Shown piece by piece: positions 1 through 12,800 of a DNA stretch of 37,972 nt. This stretch comes from Ectocarpus siliculosus. Its lineage: Eukaryota; Sar; Phaeophyceae; Ectocarpales; Ectocarpaceae. Position 1 is the first letter of the stretch. Each line of letters opens with the position of its first letter. The stretch spans positions 3,024,642 through 3,062,613 of the forward strand of contig FN649729.1 of NCBI GenBank assembly GCA_000310025.1. The letters run 5' to 3'. The notes beneath the pieces were generated by a model that was given only the letters and a program-made list of their open reading frames with translations, had not been told where the DNA came from and ran no database searches. The position numbers and the translations under genes are program-made.

Positions 1-258
1 GGGGGGGGGGGGGGGGGGGCGGAAGCCACGGGGCTGCTCAGTCGGGGGAATCACACATCGCACACAGCGGTCAGCGCTACAACCGTCGTTGGGCGTTGTG
101 TCGATGATCGACTGGTCAGTCCGTCGGGCTTAGCGACAAAAAGGAAAAAATGAAAATCTGAAGAAAAGGAAAAGTGTTCCAAGGAAAAAAAACAAACAAA
201 TCGCAGTTACCCCGGAATCGCCTGGCCTCAGTGGCCCTCGCGAGGTTTTGTCTTGGTT

Positions 259-288
259 TTAGTAGGGTTAGGGTTAAGGGTTAGGGTT
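259..288 (+). repeat. Short interstitial telomere-like tract
   Basis: Several TTAGGG-type units occur in a row with one degenerate TTAAGGG unit and a preceding TAGTAGGG. It is far too short to be a functional telomere and is followed by ordinary sequence. It may be a repair scar or a chance G-rich tract. A similar but weaker GGGTTAGGGTAG stretch occurs near 23151-23170 in an intron. Confidence 0.55.
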
Positions 289-3200
289 GCGAGGCCCCCT
301 CTCTAATTCGCATGCGCATATTCCTCGCGAAGTCGGTCTCCTGACCTGCAAAATAGGATTTGGGGCACCGAATCCGAGCGAGATTTCTAGTCTGGGACTT
401 GGGTTTGGTGTCATTTTGGAGGCAAGCTGTAGGTGTCATATATCTGCATGGTGATATGCATTACAGCTCAGACATGTATGGTTGGATGTGTGTGAGCACT
501 CTCCTCTGTGCATTAGGAAAAATAATTTGTGCATGTTGAACACACCACCAACCGACAAGATGCCCACACAAGGAAATATCATGTATACTGTATACAGAGA
601 GAAGCAGGCAAGGAGGGCGCCCCTGCTGAAAGATCGTAGGACGCACAAGGGCACAGATCATAGGGGAATGTATCGCTGCTTCTCTCTCTACAGCTACACA
701 TCCGGCCGTTGTTTTGTATGGTCGTGTGCTGGTCATGTGAGGATGCTCAGCACAAGCAGATGATATCCCTCCCTATCCGACGGCAGTACAGCAGTAGTCG
801 CTGTTGATGTCTGTCGTGTGTCGTGGTTCAAGAAGAACCGACCTTCCGTTGGTCCGTTCGAGTCGAAGTCATCAATGTTTTTTCCTTTTGCCTACCGAAA
901 GGGTTGATCTCAAAGAATCGCGGCTTCTCTTCTCTCTCTTGGCCTGATAATTTTCACCTATTCTGCGGTTGCCAGGATTAATTGTTTTCTTCCGCGCAAG
1001 AATCGGCCGAAACTAATTGAGCGTGCCCGCGGGGTTTCCGAAATCTAGAGACGAATAGCCGCTCAATCAACCGGTTTCTTTGTAGACGCGTGAACTCACA
1101 TACGCCAACAATGCTGGTCACGTGCCAACAATCGTGCGCAGTAATCACTCCACAGCCAAACGTATTTAATCATGTGGTCTAGTTATAATGAGCCGCGGAG
1201 CGAGGGAAGCGAGCGACAGTTTTTTCCCTTCGTCCCCAGAAGGGAAAAAAAGGCTCTATGTATCGGCCAAAGTTGCGCCGCGCGATAAAGGGGACCCAAA
1301 ACTTGGTTTCCGGGAAGCCTATTCAGCTATTTAGCACACCTTTTGGGGACCAGAACGAGATCTATAGGGCACCGATTGACGATTTGCTCGCTTCTGAGGA
1401 AGAAGAAAAATAGCGCGCTCTTCTCCACACCGGTTTCGTCGTGCTCCGAGAGCAGACTGCCGTGCTTCACCGGCATATGTAGCCTATATTCGTAGGAGAT
1501 TTTCTCCCCAACCCCGGGGTTTTTACGCGAAAAGGCGTGCACAAAAGCGGAGATCGCGCGCGCGCGCGATTCAGACCCGGACAATAAACACCGACAGAGA
1601 CGCAAGAACACCACCAACAAACGCATCACCGCTGAGACGCTAGTCTGAGACCAGCTATGAAAACCAGGAGGGGCCGGGCCTATACGACCTGTGCACCGTG
1701 GGTGTACTGTAGGCATGCGCCATGTGCAACCTGGCGGGTATTTATTGATGTTGAGTAGGTCCAACCAACTGCTTCAAAAAGAGCAGACCATCACACAAAT
1801 AACACACGTTCCCAAGTCCAGATCACACCTACCATCATCGAGAGAATCCGTCGAGGGCGTGAGGGTCTACTACTGCTGCTGCTGTGCGTTATCAGGATGG
1901 TTCCCCGCGGGATCTGTTCAGATTGCGTGCTTGCGCCGCGCTGTTGACTGTCGTCGCAAAGAAAGACGTGCCCTGCATGCTGTTGTTGCTGCTGCAGGGC
2001 TGCAGCAGGGCCTCTCGTATCAAAGTCATGACGTCACATGACCATCAACGGCTGTTTGTTGTTTTTGGTTCATGCTGGACTGCTTGCTTTCACTTGGGCG
2101 GGAAACTCGGAAGGCTTGAGACGAATGTGGCTGGCAAGTTGTGAGCCTGACGCAATATTTGCCATCTGTCGTGTCACAATCTATGTCTACGGTGCTGGTC
2201 GTGCTCCTCGACGGTGTGATTTGTGATACGCTCGCCGCCAGGGGATGCCGCACGTGTGTGTGCTTCTTCCAGTTGCCCAGATGTGCGTGTTGGCGTCCGC
2301 ACAGCGGGAAGACTTCGCATTTTGTTTCTTCGTGCATGTGCATCAAAACGGAAAGAAACAACCGTATGAAGTGCAAAATTTTGAACGGTGGTCGCTCCCG
2401 TCGCACGCTTGCTGTCCCTTTCTGTGGTGCACGCGTAGCTGCACCACAAACGAATCACGCTGGTGTGTGTCGGGATTCGTGCATCATCAGCATCGCAAGA
2501 TAAGACTACTGCAAGGTATTGAGTCGCACCACGCGGGTCATTATCCCCCAATACCTAGTAGTGGTCATCCTCGCGAAATCACCGATGAGGTCTGCTGCTC
2601 TCTCCTATATGTACTCCCCAAACCTGAAAAATAATAAACAAAACCAACGCTTATACCAACGCCTAGTCCCGACAGCACGGCTGACATGATTCAGTCATAA
2701 CCTATGTATTGAGCAAGTTCATGTCTACAGTACTTAGTACATTTTTGAATTAAGAGTCCAAACGTCTATGACACCACTGTCGGTCTGTGTTTCCCGTACC
2801 GACTTGGACGGTAGTCTTTTATGTCGTGTCTTCCTTTCTAGCCGTACGTATACCTGGAGGAATTACTTTCCTTTCCCTTTCGTAACAAGAGTTGGTATCG
2901 ATGGAACGTACGCACGGCAGACCGGTAGCGAAGTGTCAGATTAACAGTAACTCTCTCGAGAGTAGCCTATTGCCGGTAGGCGTGCTGTTTACTTCTCCCC
3001 ATGCACGCCTCAACCTCTACACATTTGATGAGCTAGCGCAGGCGACTTAAGGCATAATACCCTAGGGACAAGCTCTCACAACTCTTGCTCGCACTCAAGT
3101 TTTAACAACATCATGCTCGAAGTCATGTCAAACATGAGAACTTCAGCACCATTTGTGAGCCGGGTGAAGAACCCCCCAGACCCAACACGGCGGCCATTTG

Positions 3201-3317
3201 TAGCCCACAAACAGGCAGTTGGGGCGAAGAAAAATCCTCTAGTGTAGCGGTTGGGACAAACAATATCGGTACAAAACCGCCCCGCACTCGTTTACACGGT
3301 GAATGTCGTGGTATTGG

Positions 3318-3384
3318 CAGGGAGAGAGAGAGAGCTATTGCACCGGGTGTACCGGCATAAGGCATGTGGAGAGAGAGAGAGAGC
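3318..3384 (+). repeat. GA microsatellite pair
   Basis: Two short (GA)n runs, near 3318-3332 and 3369-3383, are separated by about 40 bases of non-repetitive sequence. They are in a region with no identified gene. No function is implied. Confidence 0.7.
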
Positions 3385-5200
3385 TAAAAGAGTCGAGAAG
3401 GAGAATCGGATGATGATCTGATGCTGCTGCCGTTTGTGTTCCAAATACACGAAGACATTGGTTCAAGTTTGAAGTTGACGCCGCCGCCTGTAGCGCGACA
3501 AGAGTTTGTAGTCTATCTATTTGTTTTTGTTTTTTTTTTGTTTTTTTTCGTGCGCACGTACATGATTTCTTCTACACCCGTTGAAGGTTGCCACGTGGAC
3601 GAAAAACCACCGAACGATCGGCACACAGCCGTATACTTTTAAAAGAAGCAACAAACAAACTGCAAGGAAGTGTCGGAAACATCGTTCGTGTCATACGCAT
3701 TTGTACATGGCCGGTGTTCGGAAAAACCTTCAGGAAAACCTTCTCATTTATCAACTTCTGTGAGGAAACACCGCTCGCTGCTGTATGATACAAGCGTTTC
3801 GCGTGTGCGTCAAAGCGCGTGCTTGTAGGTCAGCTGTAGCGGCTACGTACTTACCGCGAGGCCCTACCGCTGTAGTCTAAAGCCCAATGCTCTCACAATA
3901 TCTACTGCTTCTGGACCATACAAAATACTGCTAACTTAGAATCTTTTCTCAGATAGCGATGGATTCGTTGTGTAAAAAAATACTGTCAACAAGGGAATAA
4001 ATCACCCGTCCGTGTGAAATACAATAACCACAAGTCCGAACGGGGATTCTGTCTACCTACCACCTTGGTGGTGAACACGACAACAACAACACCCACAAAC
4101 CAACCGCTGCTCTTCTCCCGCGCGACGTAGATACAATACCGTTCGTTGTACCCTGGATGCCTCCCACAAATTACTACGGGAGTGTGGCAGGCATGCTGCA
4201 AGACGTGATAACCATTTTCTGCCGGAAAAAGGAAGTAACGGCGGTAACTACTGCTTGCAAGCGTCTACTCCTGGTTGCGCCCTTCGTCAAATGGATGCCT
4301 GCCCTGTTAACCGTGTAAACTGTCCGCGTACGCGTAAGATAGACCCGTTGATGCATACACGGCTTCTAGAAGGGGGCGCCGAGTGCCGGGTGGAGACGGG
4401 AACAGCGGTTGCACGCTTGCAAGGGCAGCAACAACGTCAACGACAACAACAACCTACTTTTTGCGTCTATAGAGCAGTACATACGTACGACGGTTGAGAG
4501 GGAAGAGGGAGGGGTCGTTTCGTGTGCCAAACCGTTGGCAGCTGCAACTCTGTTGTTGCATCCATTCGGCCTTTCCTCCAAATACACCTACCACGGCTGA
4601 ATACGGAGCACTTGCTGCTGCTTCATTCACCGCCATGTGACAAGTCATTGGCCCGATATGCTGCGCACATAAGCATACAGACCATTTATGTATGTACAAG
4701 GAAAGGCTGATGGGCGCGAATACGGAGCAGCAGCAGCAGTCCATGCGAACACGATGATGGTCTGCTACTACTGCTTCTGTAGGCGAAGGTAAAACTTCAT
4801 CTACAATGTCTGCCACGACGGGTACGCACACACGGTGTGCCGAGAAGTAATCAACACATACAAGGAGAGGGCGGGGGACGGGGAAACAATCGAAAAAACA
4901 CTGTCTTTTAGAAAGGACTGCTGTGCGGCTGTGCAGCCGTTCCCTCCTGTTCCATGACGGGTTGGAATGCGGGCCGGTCGATTGGTCGATTTCTCTGTCT
5001 TCGCCTGAAGTCTGTGGCTCAGCAGGTGGAAATGTACGCATCATTTGGGACCACGTCATGCCACCCCCTGTCTCGTCGCTTGTTGCCCCACAGAAAATGA
5101 CTGCTGCTTGCTGCCTGCCGGTCCTGCCAGAGCGCGGCATGGTTGTTGGGTGCTACAAGTAGTTGCGAGCACAAAATTGTTTATTTTTTTCTTGGCTCAC

Positions 5201-5864
5201 CCTGTAGCACGCAATGTGTGTCGGAGTCTGCCCGCCGACATCGCCGGCATCTAGATCGTACTCGCCGCTCTCGATGAGAGAGATCGCCTGCGGTGTTCGG
5301 TAGGGAGGAGACACGGGTCGGGGAAGAGCCGGCATGTGGACGGGCCGGAATAAGACGCGGAACACGCGGCGGCGGCGGCAGCGGCGGCGGCGGCAGTGCA
5401 TTTTCTTCCCATGGCAACAGGGCGGAGAGGGGGACGAATCCAACCAAATACATGTATTACAGCAGTAGTCGTCGCATAATCAAAGAGGCGGAAAATAGAG
5501 GACGGGGAAAATACACCCGAGGATGGTTGGTACATGCGGAGGGCGTGGGTGTGGGGAAAGGAAAGCCAGCAGCAGCAACAATAGCAGTAGCAGCAGCAGC
5601 AGCAACTACACCTACGGCTGCTTTACATGGGAGATAGACCAGCGGCGCCTGAGCCAAGGCGCTTGTGTTTCAGCGCGGACGAAGCAAATTAAGGGAGAGC
5701 GAAGGAGAATGAACACCGAGTGGCAGATCGATGATGCCACCCGCGATGTAGCGGACAGCGGCTCCAATGCGAGTGCTCTTTTGTCTTCACTCTCTCGCTC
5801 GCCTGTTCATTGTTGCCCCGGAAGATGCAGAAGTGGAGCGCCGTGATGCCGGCCATGCTGCTGC
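5201..5864 (-). CDS. Ankyrin-repeat protein, two exons of an incompletely resolved gene
   Basis: Two minus-strand exons encode consecutive ankyrin-repeat pieces. The upstream exon (5864 or 5857 down to 5803) reads MAGITALHFCIFRGNNEQ, which fits the G-x-TALH helix start of an ankyrin repeat. The downstream exon (5287-5201, 29 codons) starts AISLIESGEYDLDAGD and continues VGGQTPTHIACYR, completing one repeat and starting the next. Joined, they give the canonical order: TALH helix, GN-E turn, LIESG helix, then G-x-TP-x-H. The downstream exon has a good acceptor and a GTGAGC donor. The only phase-compatible donor I find for the upstream exon is GC (CAG then GCGAGC), so this intron looks GC-AG. 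Ankyrin repeats are protein-interaction modules, so no specific function can be given. I could not find convincing further exons on either side; a possible initiator ATG lies near 6490 on this strand but its link is guesswork. Confidence 0.6.
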
Positions 5865-6869
5865 CTGTGTGCCCTTTTCCCCCTCCGGGCCGCGTCTCCT
5901 TTGCGTTTGTACTTTAGGCGTCCCCCTGCCCCCTCCGCGTGTCTGTTGTCTTCTTGTGTCTGTGATTTGCAAGCGCCAAAAGATGCTTGCTTCTTGCTTC
6001 GAAATTGGATTAATTTTCCCGAGGCGAACCAAAATGTTTTTTGAAAAAGATGTTGCCGTTCGGGGGTGGTGCTATCCGTAGCCCGATTACGCCGCGCAAC
6101 CGCACCACGAGATCATGACTCGAGCGCTGCTGCGAGGGCTCACAGCAGTAGCCTATCCCTGCTGGAGGCTCACAAATGACAGCTGCAGGCGATTTTCCAT
6201 CCCTGGCATCACCGTCTCGATGGCAAGGTGGCGGGTGTTCATCGCCCGGGGTGAAACGTCGATACAACAATACCCGATCAAACCGCGCACGATGTCGCCA
6301 GAGCAGCAGTGCAACCGGAATCAGGTGGGCTGCGTGTATACATTTTAATTTCTCGGTGCATAACATGCAGGTCCTAGATAGGAGGGGAGTTACGAAACAA
6401 GTCTTCGACTTTTGGTTCCCAAGGAGGGAACCTTAGACCCTACAGCCTTCGTTCATCGGCGACCGCGTTGTCGCCGTCGCGGACATGTCGGCACCTGGTA
6501 CAGTACATACATGTAGTCCGGTTCCACAGAAACCCTTCTGTAGGAGAGTGCACACACACCATTCGTTTTTGACAGCCAGGCAGGGGTGATGATGAATACC
6601 AATCCACGATGTCCACATGTATCCTGATTGTCCGAGAACCATCTGTTACTGGCGAATCGCGAGATCGTCCATCGTTGTCGTCAGTGCACGTTCCCTTCGT
6701 CTCCATCACTCAGCTATGAGTGTAGGTTTTGGCGAATTGGAACATCACAAAACTATTAATTAACTCACTTGTAGCATTCCAATCCCCTTTCATCCCCGCA
6801 CACTATGTAGATACATGCATACATCCTCCATTCGTGTTCGTGTACGGGGGACTCAACGACTTTGAACAG
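5865..6869. other. Intergenic region or unresolved 5' exons
   Basis: This roughly 1 kb lies between the minus-strand ankyrin exons and the first recognised exon of the plus-strand IQ/RGS gene. If both genes start here it is a divergent promoter region. I see no clear exon, although the first coding exon of the IQ/RGS gene must lie here or further upstream, because its first recognised exon starts inside a codon. Confidence 0.4.
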
Positions 6870-9800
6870 GAACCCTCGGGCGCTGTTTCCCGTCCGCGAC
6901 GACTACATCCGGTCGGCGTGGGTGCGGCGAGATCGTGCCCAGCGCGCGCAGGAGTACGAGGAGCTATACCCCTACTTCTTTCGCCATTCTTCGACAGGGC
7001 CCCTACTGAACGACAGGACAACTGCCTCGCAAACTGCCGCCGCTGGTACTCCCGCGACACGACCAGCAGCGCGTGAGACTCAAGCAGGAAGGCTTTCCTC
7101 CGACCGACACCAGCGAGGACCGGGCGCACCATCCACCAAGGACCTTGCTACAGCAAACGAAGCAGCCACGACACCAATATCGCGCGGCTGCGCGCGGAGT
7201 CGGCGGCACATGGGAGTAGGGACTGGTTCCGGGAACGTTGCCGAGTTGCGACGGGCCTTCCGCCGGCTCGAGCCCGAGAACATGTTCCGCGCTCCCAGGG
7301 TGGACGGGGAGCCGATATGGGCCTACTGGGGGGACGGCAAAGGGGGAAGAGGAGAAGGCGGTCACGCCCATGGCCAGCCTCAGCCGCCACTACCCCCAGG
7401 GAAACGCGCGAGCACGAAGGATGGGTTTGTTCTGGTGCCGGCGAAAGAACTGACGGAACTAAGGGCCATCGAGGGCGTGCTGAGGAAAGAGCGAGGCGTC
7501 CTAAACGCACACTGTCTTGTCGAGTTCAACGAGGGCGAGGTTTGTATTTCGAGGGGATTTTCGAGACTTTTGAGCTGGTGTTCTTGTTGATCGTTCCGTC
7601 GTAGCCATTTCTGTTCGTGGAGGGATTTGCCCGGGACCGTATGATCGCTATACGTTGCCTGTTCCACTCAGGCTAGAACATCACCAGTACCACCACCACC
7701 AACACATGAGCAATATCAAGGCAAACAGCGACAAGGACAACAGCAGCCAACCCCGACGTCCCACCCACCAGGTTAGCGCGCACCGTCCACTGGAGCTGAC
7801 CCGCATGGCCGTGCACGATGCTTGCGGCAGCGAAATGGCCGACGCTCTGCGCGAGTATCGCGTATGGACCGCTCGCAGTCGCAGCAGGGGTGACGGCGGC
7901 AGAGAAAAGCGAGGCAGCAGCACTGCACCATGCTTTGCTCTTACACGAGGTAGCAGGTCGACAGTGATGTCTACGAGCGGCTGCGGGAAACGTTCTCGAG
8001 CTGCCGCATCGCAAGCGAGGGTTGACGAGCTGCAGAGGACGCCGGCTGGGTGGCGGACGCTGCGGTGGGTGATGATGAAACGCCAGGCCGAGTTGAAGAG
8101 CCAGGCGATGGAAGCAGCGGCGATGTTCGCCGAGGAAAGGGAGCAACGCCTCAAGGAAAGGTGGGGTTGACAAGTTCGGCCAGGGCGCAAGCTACACAGC
8201 AGTTGGGCATCACCAGACTTTCCTCTTGGCTTTTTCGAGGAAACGGGGAAGTTGTTGGGGTCCCAGTAAGCCAACTACAGCGTTTCTGCACACCACGGTG
8301 ACAACATTGTTAAAGCAGCATCGGGGGCTACCGCTTGATACCGGGATCCTAAAGCGCTTATTTGGAGGAACTTCGACTGACTGTCATTTTTACATCTAGA
8401 CAAGGTTGTGGGTAACATGAACATTAGTTCCTCAACCCTCTGATGAAGCTTCATGTTGTTGGCTAACCTCTTTGAACAGCAGTGCTTGCCGTTGCGGGTT
8501 GTTCTTCTTTGGTAGATGAACAAGAGCGGCGGTTTCCGCCCGCAAGGAGGGGCCGTATTTGCATCATCCCCTGCAAACTATATCCCAAGGAGTTGTAGTT
8601 CCCGCCACAACCTGTTCATGCTTCCCTAGCTTCACCGTTCAGGTTCTTATCACTCAGATGCTACAAAAGACAAAGGGTACTCGATAAGCACGGTTTCCAG
8701 AAGCATAGGTATTTTCGCTGGCTGTTACCTCGCATCGCTTCGGATAATCCTGAACACTGACTTCTCACATATGACACTGAGCTGATCCGCGATGGGCCCA
8801 TAGTGCTACCACCATGTTGGTCGTCGTTGGGCAGCCGACCGTGCATTTTTGCGGCTTCCATCTCATCGTTCGTTGTTTTGTCTGGTGGAGGGCGAACATG
8901 TTCGATTTGAAGCTTTGTGTTTCGGGCGAGTGAGTATGGGAAGCGTTTTGACTTCCTCCATGAATGATATTTCCAGAGCATACGCAGAAAGATCACCACG
9001 CTCTCCCACGAAACAACCTGGCTTGAGAGAGGCGTACCTCGCGGCCATTCCCTGCTTTTTCTCCGCGCAGGTACTCCTAGCCGATGCCTTCATTTTGGAC
9101 AGGTTATAGTACAAAGGAGCATAGTTAAGTTTCGCAAGCTTTATAAAGTGTCTGTTGTTGGCTCACGGTGAACAAACAAAAAATCAGGTTCTTGGAGGCG
9201 TGGGAGAGGCGGCACGACTACGACCTCTACTGCGTTTTGGCGGGACAGTTCTGGCCGCTCGAGGCACAGGCTTTCCGCGCTTGCTCGCGCCCGGGTAGGA
9301 AGCTGTTCCTGGAGATCGAGGCTCCCGCGAGGGTTATCATGAGGATGTGGAGGACCTACTGGCCGTTTCGCAAGGTGAGAAAAGGACATCATTAGGAATA
9401 GTCGACGGACGGGACGACACCGCAAGAAAAGTTTTTTTTCGTGTGGATGTTGTGTGACCTGAGGGAAAAGTGACGACCATGGTTTGGCTCTTTTCGCAGT
9501 GTCAGAGGTCCGTGACGCCCGGTTTGTGAGAGACCGCAGTAATATAATGACATGGAGGAGTAGTAGAGATGTTGAAGAAGAGGCTAAAGAGGTGGTTTCT
9601 CGCGATTTACCGCACGGCGTACACATCTCTCAACACGTCAAACAAGTACCATATGTAGTACTCCTCTGCACTTGCCTCGATTCTTTCACCTGCAGGGTAA
9701 ACGTCTCTCCGTACCCGTGTGCGCTTGCGTGCGCGGCACCTGTCGTTTTCTCGTTCCACACTCAACCCTCGCCCTCCCCCTTCCTAATCCTTTGTGTACG

Positions 9801-12800
9801 CGTATCCACCTATTCACCCATCCCTCCTCCTCCCCCACCATCCATGTATGCTGCCACGAATGCCTACCCACGCTCGTCCCATGGTCACCTAGGATCGCAA
9901 GCGGAAGGGGTGCCTCGGATTTCAGTCCCTCTGGAGGGGCTACCGCGTGCGGAAGCGGTGGCACCCGGTCATCCGCCTACGCGTTCGTCACGGCCGCCGG
10001 TCCATCATTCGCCCCTGCTTCTCCTCCTGGGCCAGGCTGGCGCGGGTACAATCGTAAGCGTTTACATTCACGAGGCCCCAAAACAATAACCGTTCAGTTC
10101 TCGAGGGACGAGCTCAAGGGTAGTTGCGGGGGGGGGGAGGGGGTCGGCGTCCATCGTTCGCCACAGATTGAATCCAAGTGGCTAATTTACCCTCCTCGGG
10201 GGTGCTTGCTTTCTCCTTCCTCGATCTGCTGGTGTTTCTTCAAGTTGGGCGCGGCGACGGTTCGAGGAGATCGAGGGCCGTTGGGAGCGGTCCTGCTTCC
10301 ACGCCTGGGCGGAGTGGACGGCCAACCTGGCCGCCGAGAGGCAGCGGAAGCTGGAGCGCGCCGGGAGGACCCTGAGGAACATCGCCGCCTACCGGTCGTT
10401 CCGCTCCTGGAAGGTGTGTGGGCATATAGAACGCTACACACAAGCCCACGCGACCGCCACGCGGTGGTGGAGTAGACCGGAAGCTTGTGAGTTGTTGTCT
10501 GGAGAGTGAGGACCGCACCCCGCTGTTTTTTTCGCCGACACGTTCTTCCCTGCCGGTATTTCGCACCAGAAGGAGACCACCCCACAGCAATCGAGGTTTT
10601 CACGGTGTCGCTGTCGTCGAGCGTAGTTGTCGTGAGACTTTCAAAGCTACGCTTGAGAAGTGCCACCACTGCTATTCCCTGGCCGGTCGTCGCCCGTCCG
10701 GGGTGTAGCTTTCCTCGCTCGAACTTGACCCGTTTCAATCTCCAGGCGGTCCGTTCGGTCGGTGTAGCGGTGGCTCTGGTACGCCTGGACTTTGAAGCGT
10801 CGTTTCGCTGTACAAGCCAGGTGCATCATGTCTGAAAATATGGCCCCCCTTAGTCGCGGTAGAGACACAAAGGGGAGAAACGCCGGCGTCACCGCCGTCA
10901 CCGCCGTCACCGCCGCTACTGCCGCCGCCGCCGCCGCCGCCGCCACCATTGCTTCTCTTTTCCTTGCCGTTCTGGAACACATTCTGGCAGTCGTACACCA
11001 GGACAGCACGCCAGGCGCATCGCCTGTACGCCCGTGCCGTGGGGGGTACGTCGATGGCCGCCTGGGTTCAGTATGTGGGCATGGCGAAGAGGCAGAGGAG
11101 GCAGAAGAGTGCGGCCGTCACTATACAGCGGCATGCGAGGGGCTACCTGGTGAGGGTTTCGTGCTGCTAGTCTAGCTTATCCCGCATCGTGATGGTGCCC
11201 TCTGTTGCTGCCGCCGTCACTGCTGCTGCTGCTGCTGCTGCTGCCGTTGCTGCTGCTACTGCTGCTGCTGCTGTCGTTTCTACGAAATCACTGCTGTAAC
11301 GCGTACCTGTCGTTTGGCCAGGCGCCACATCGAAATGCGAAGAGACAGGACGATCATTACAATCCCTTGCCAAGCCGGTACATCAGATTGCGTTGGGTTC
11401 TGAAGAAGCTCTTGAAAAAAATAGCGTTCAACCCTTGTCCTGCTGCCCGCACGCACCTACGCGCACGCCGCGCTACGTGCTACACTGGCAGGCGAGAGGT
11501 CGATATCGGGCCACCCAGACGATAATCCGCGGCTTCAACCGCCTCATGGCCGCGCGGCGAGCCCGACAGTTTCTCCGCCAGGCGCTGGCCGCCGCCCACC
11601 GCATGGCAACAGAGGAGCTCCTCCAATCCGGGTGCGCGCCTTGTGTAGAGAGAGCACCGGTGTGCGATTGAGAAGAAGGGCCTCAATACTTGTAGTATAG
11701 GATACCTACAAGCGAAGACACACCCGTCCCCATGCGAGTATAAAGATCTGAGGACGAAGGTGTTTGTTGCGAGGAGCACGCGTGCGGCACCACTCCTCTG
11801 TCCTGACGGTACGCTGCAAAAGGGTTGTGCCCGTGAGTGAATTGCCGTAAAAGGTTTTCTTACAGTTCGACGGTTTGACGCCGTCGAGAACCTAGGCACA
11901 GGAATCGAAAAGTCTCGCCATGTGTCAAACAAAAAAGGCCCCGTAATCGGTGAATTGGGCTCCTAAGCCGTTCTCTTCTTCGCGCCTCGAATAAAAAACA
12001 CGAAATAAATACAACGAGTGTTGTCACCCCAGGTGCGATGCCGAGATCACCGTCGGGATCGCGAGAGAAGAGAAACGCCTCGCCAAGCTGCAGAAGGAGA
12101 TCAAGGCCGCAGACGCGGCCGTCCGGCGGGCGGTCACCAAGAGGCTGACCGGCGGCTGGCTGACGATCCGTCCCGCTTTCCGCGGCGGGGGCGAGCTCCG
12201 GCGAGAGGCGAGGGCGGTTCAGGAGGAGTGGAAGGCGCTAGAAGCCGCCCAGATTGCTGCTGCAACCACCACCGCCCCGGGAACGACCCTGGCGAATGCC
12301 TCGGTGGAAAGGGATTCAAAAGACGACGGTGGCGGTGGTGGTGGGCTGGGCGGAACGTTGCCGAAAACTGTCTTCCCGGGACTTCTACTGAGGAAGGGGA
12401 AGCCGAAAGACATAACACGTGCCGCGCGGCCTGACGGTGGTGGTGATGGTGGCGGCGGCGGTAGCAACAGCCGTCCGACAACCGAGGCCGAGAAGAAAGC
12501 GGCTCCTGCCAGTGGAGGAGTGAGAGGGGGACGAACGGGAGGAGCGCAAGCCCCGGCCAAGGCATGCGTCCCTCCTTCTTCTCGCGGAGGAACGGCGGAG
12601 GCGGAACGGGAGGCCTGGCGGAGGATACTGGCCAGGGAGAAGCTCCTCGCGAGAGAGATCATCGTGCACGACTTCGACGTGCGCAACCCGCCCCCGCTCA
12701 CGTGCTGCGCGCCGGGCTGCGGCCGCACCTTTACCCAGGACGAGCACTACCTGGCCCACTGGGACGCTGGTGCCGCCGCCGCCGCCGCGAGGAAGTTGCT

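Larger units (their letters stand above)
1..5200. other. Gene-poor stretch, no supportable gene
   Basis: I see no convincing exon here on either strand. Open frames up to 228 codons exist (for example minus 4454-5140) but they show no recognisable domain, no splice-consistent partner exons and no third-position GC bias like the real exons further on. The stretch holds a 19-base G run at its very start, a telomere-like tract near 259-288, an alternating CG run near 1556-1567, GA microsatellites near 3318-3383 and scattered AT-rich and CAG/CTG-rich patches. It may contain remaining 3' exons or the 3' UTR of the minus-strand ankyrin gene at 5201-5864, which I could not find. Confidence 0.5.

Noticed and set aside
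4454-5140. Minus-strand open frame of 228 codons
   Set aside because: No domain, Cys-rich patches from CAG repeats, no GC bias at third positions, and no link in phase to the ankyrin exons.
11325-11380. Candidate extra exon after a GGCCAG acceptor
   Set aside because: Its 56-base length breaks phase, whereas joining 11149 directly to 11492 completes an IQ motif.
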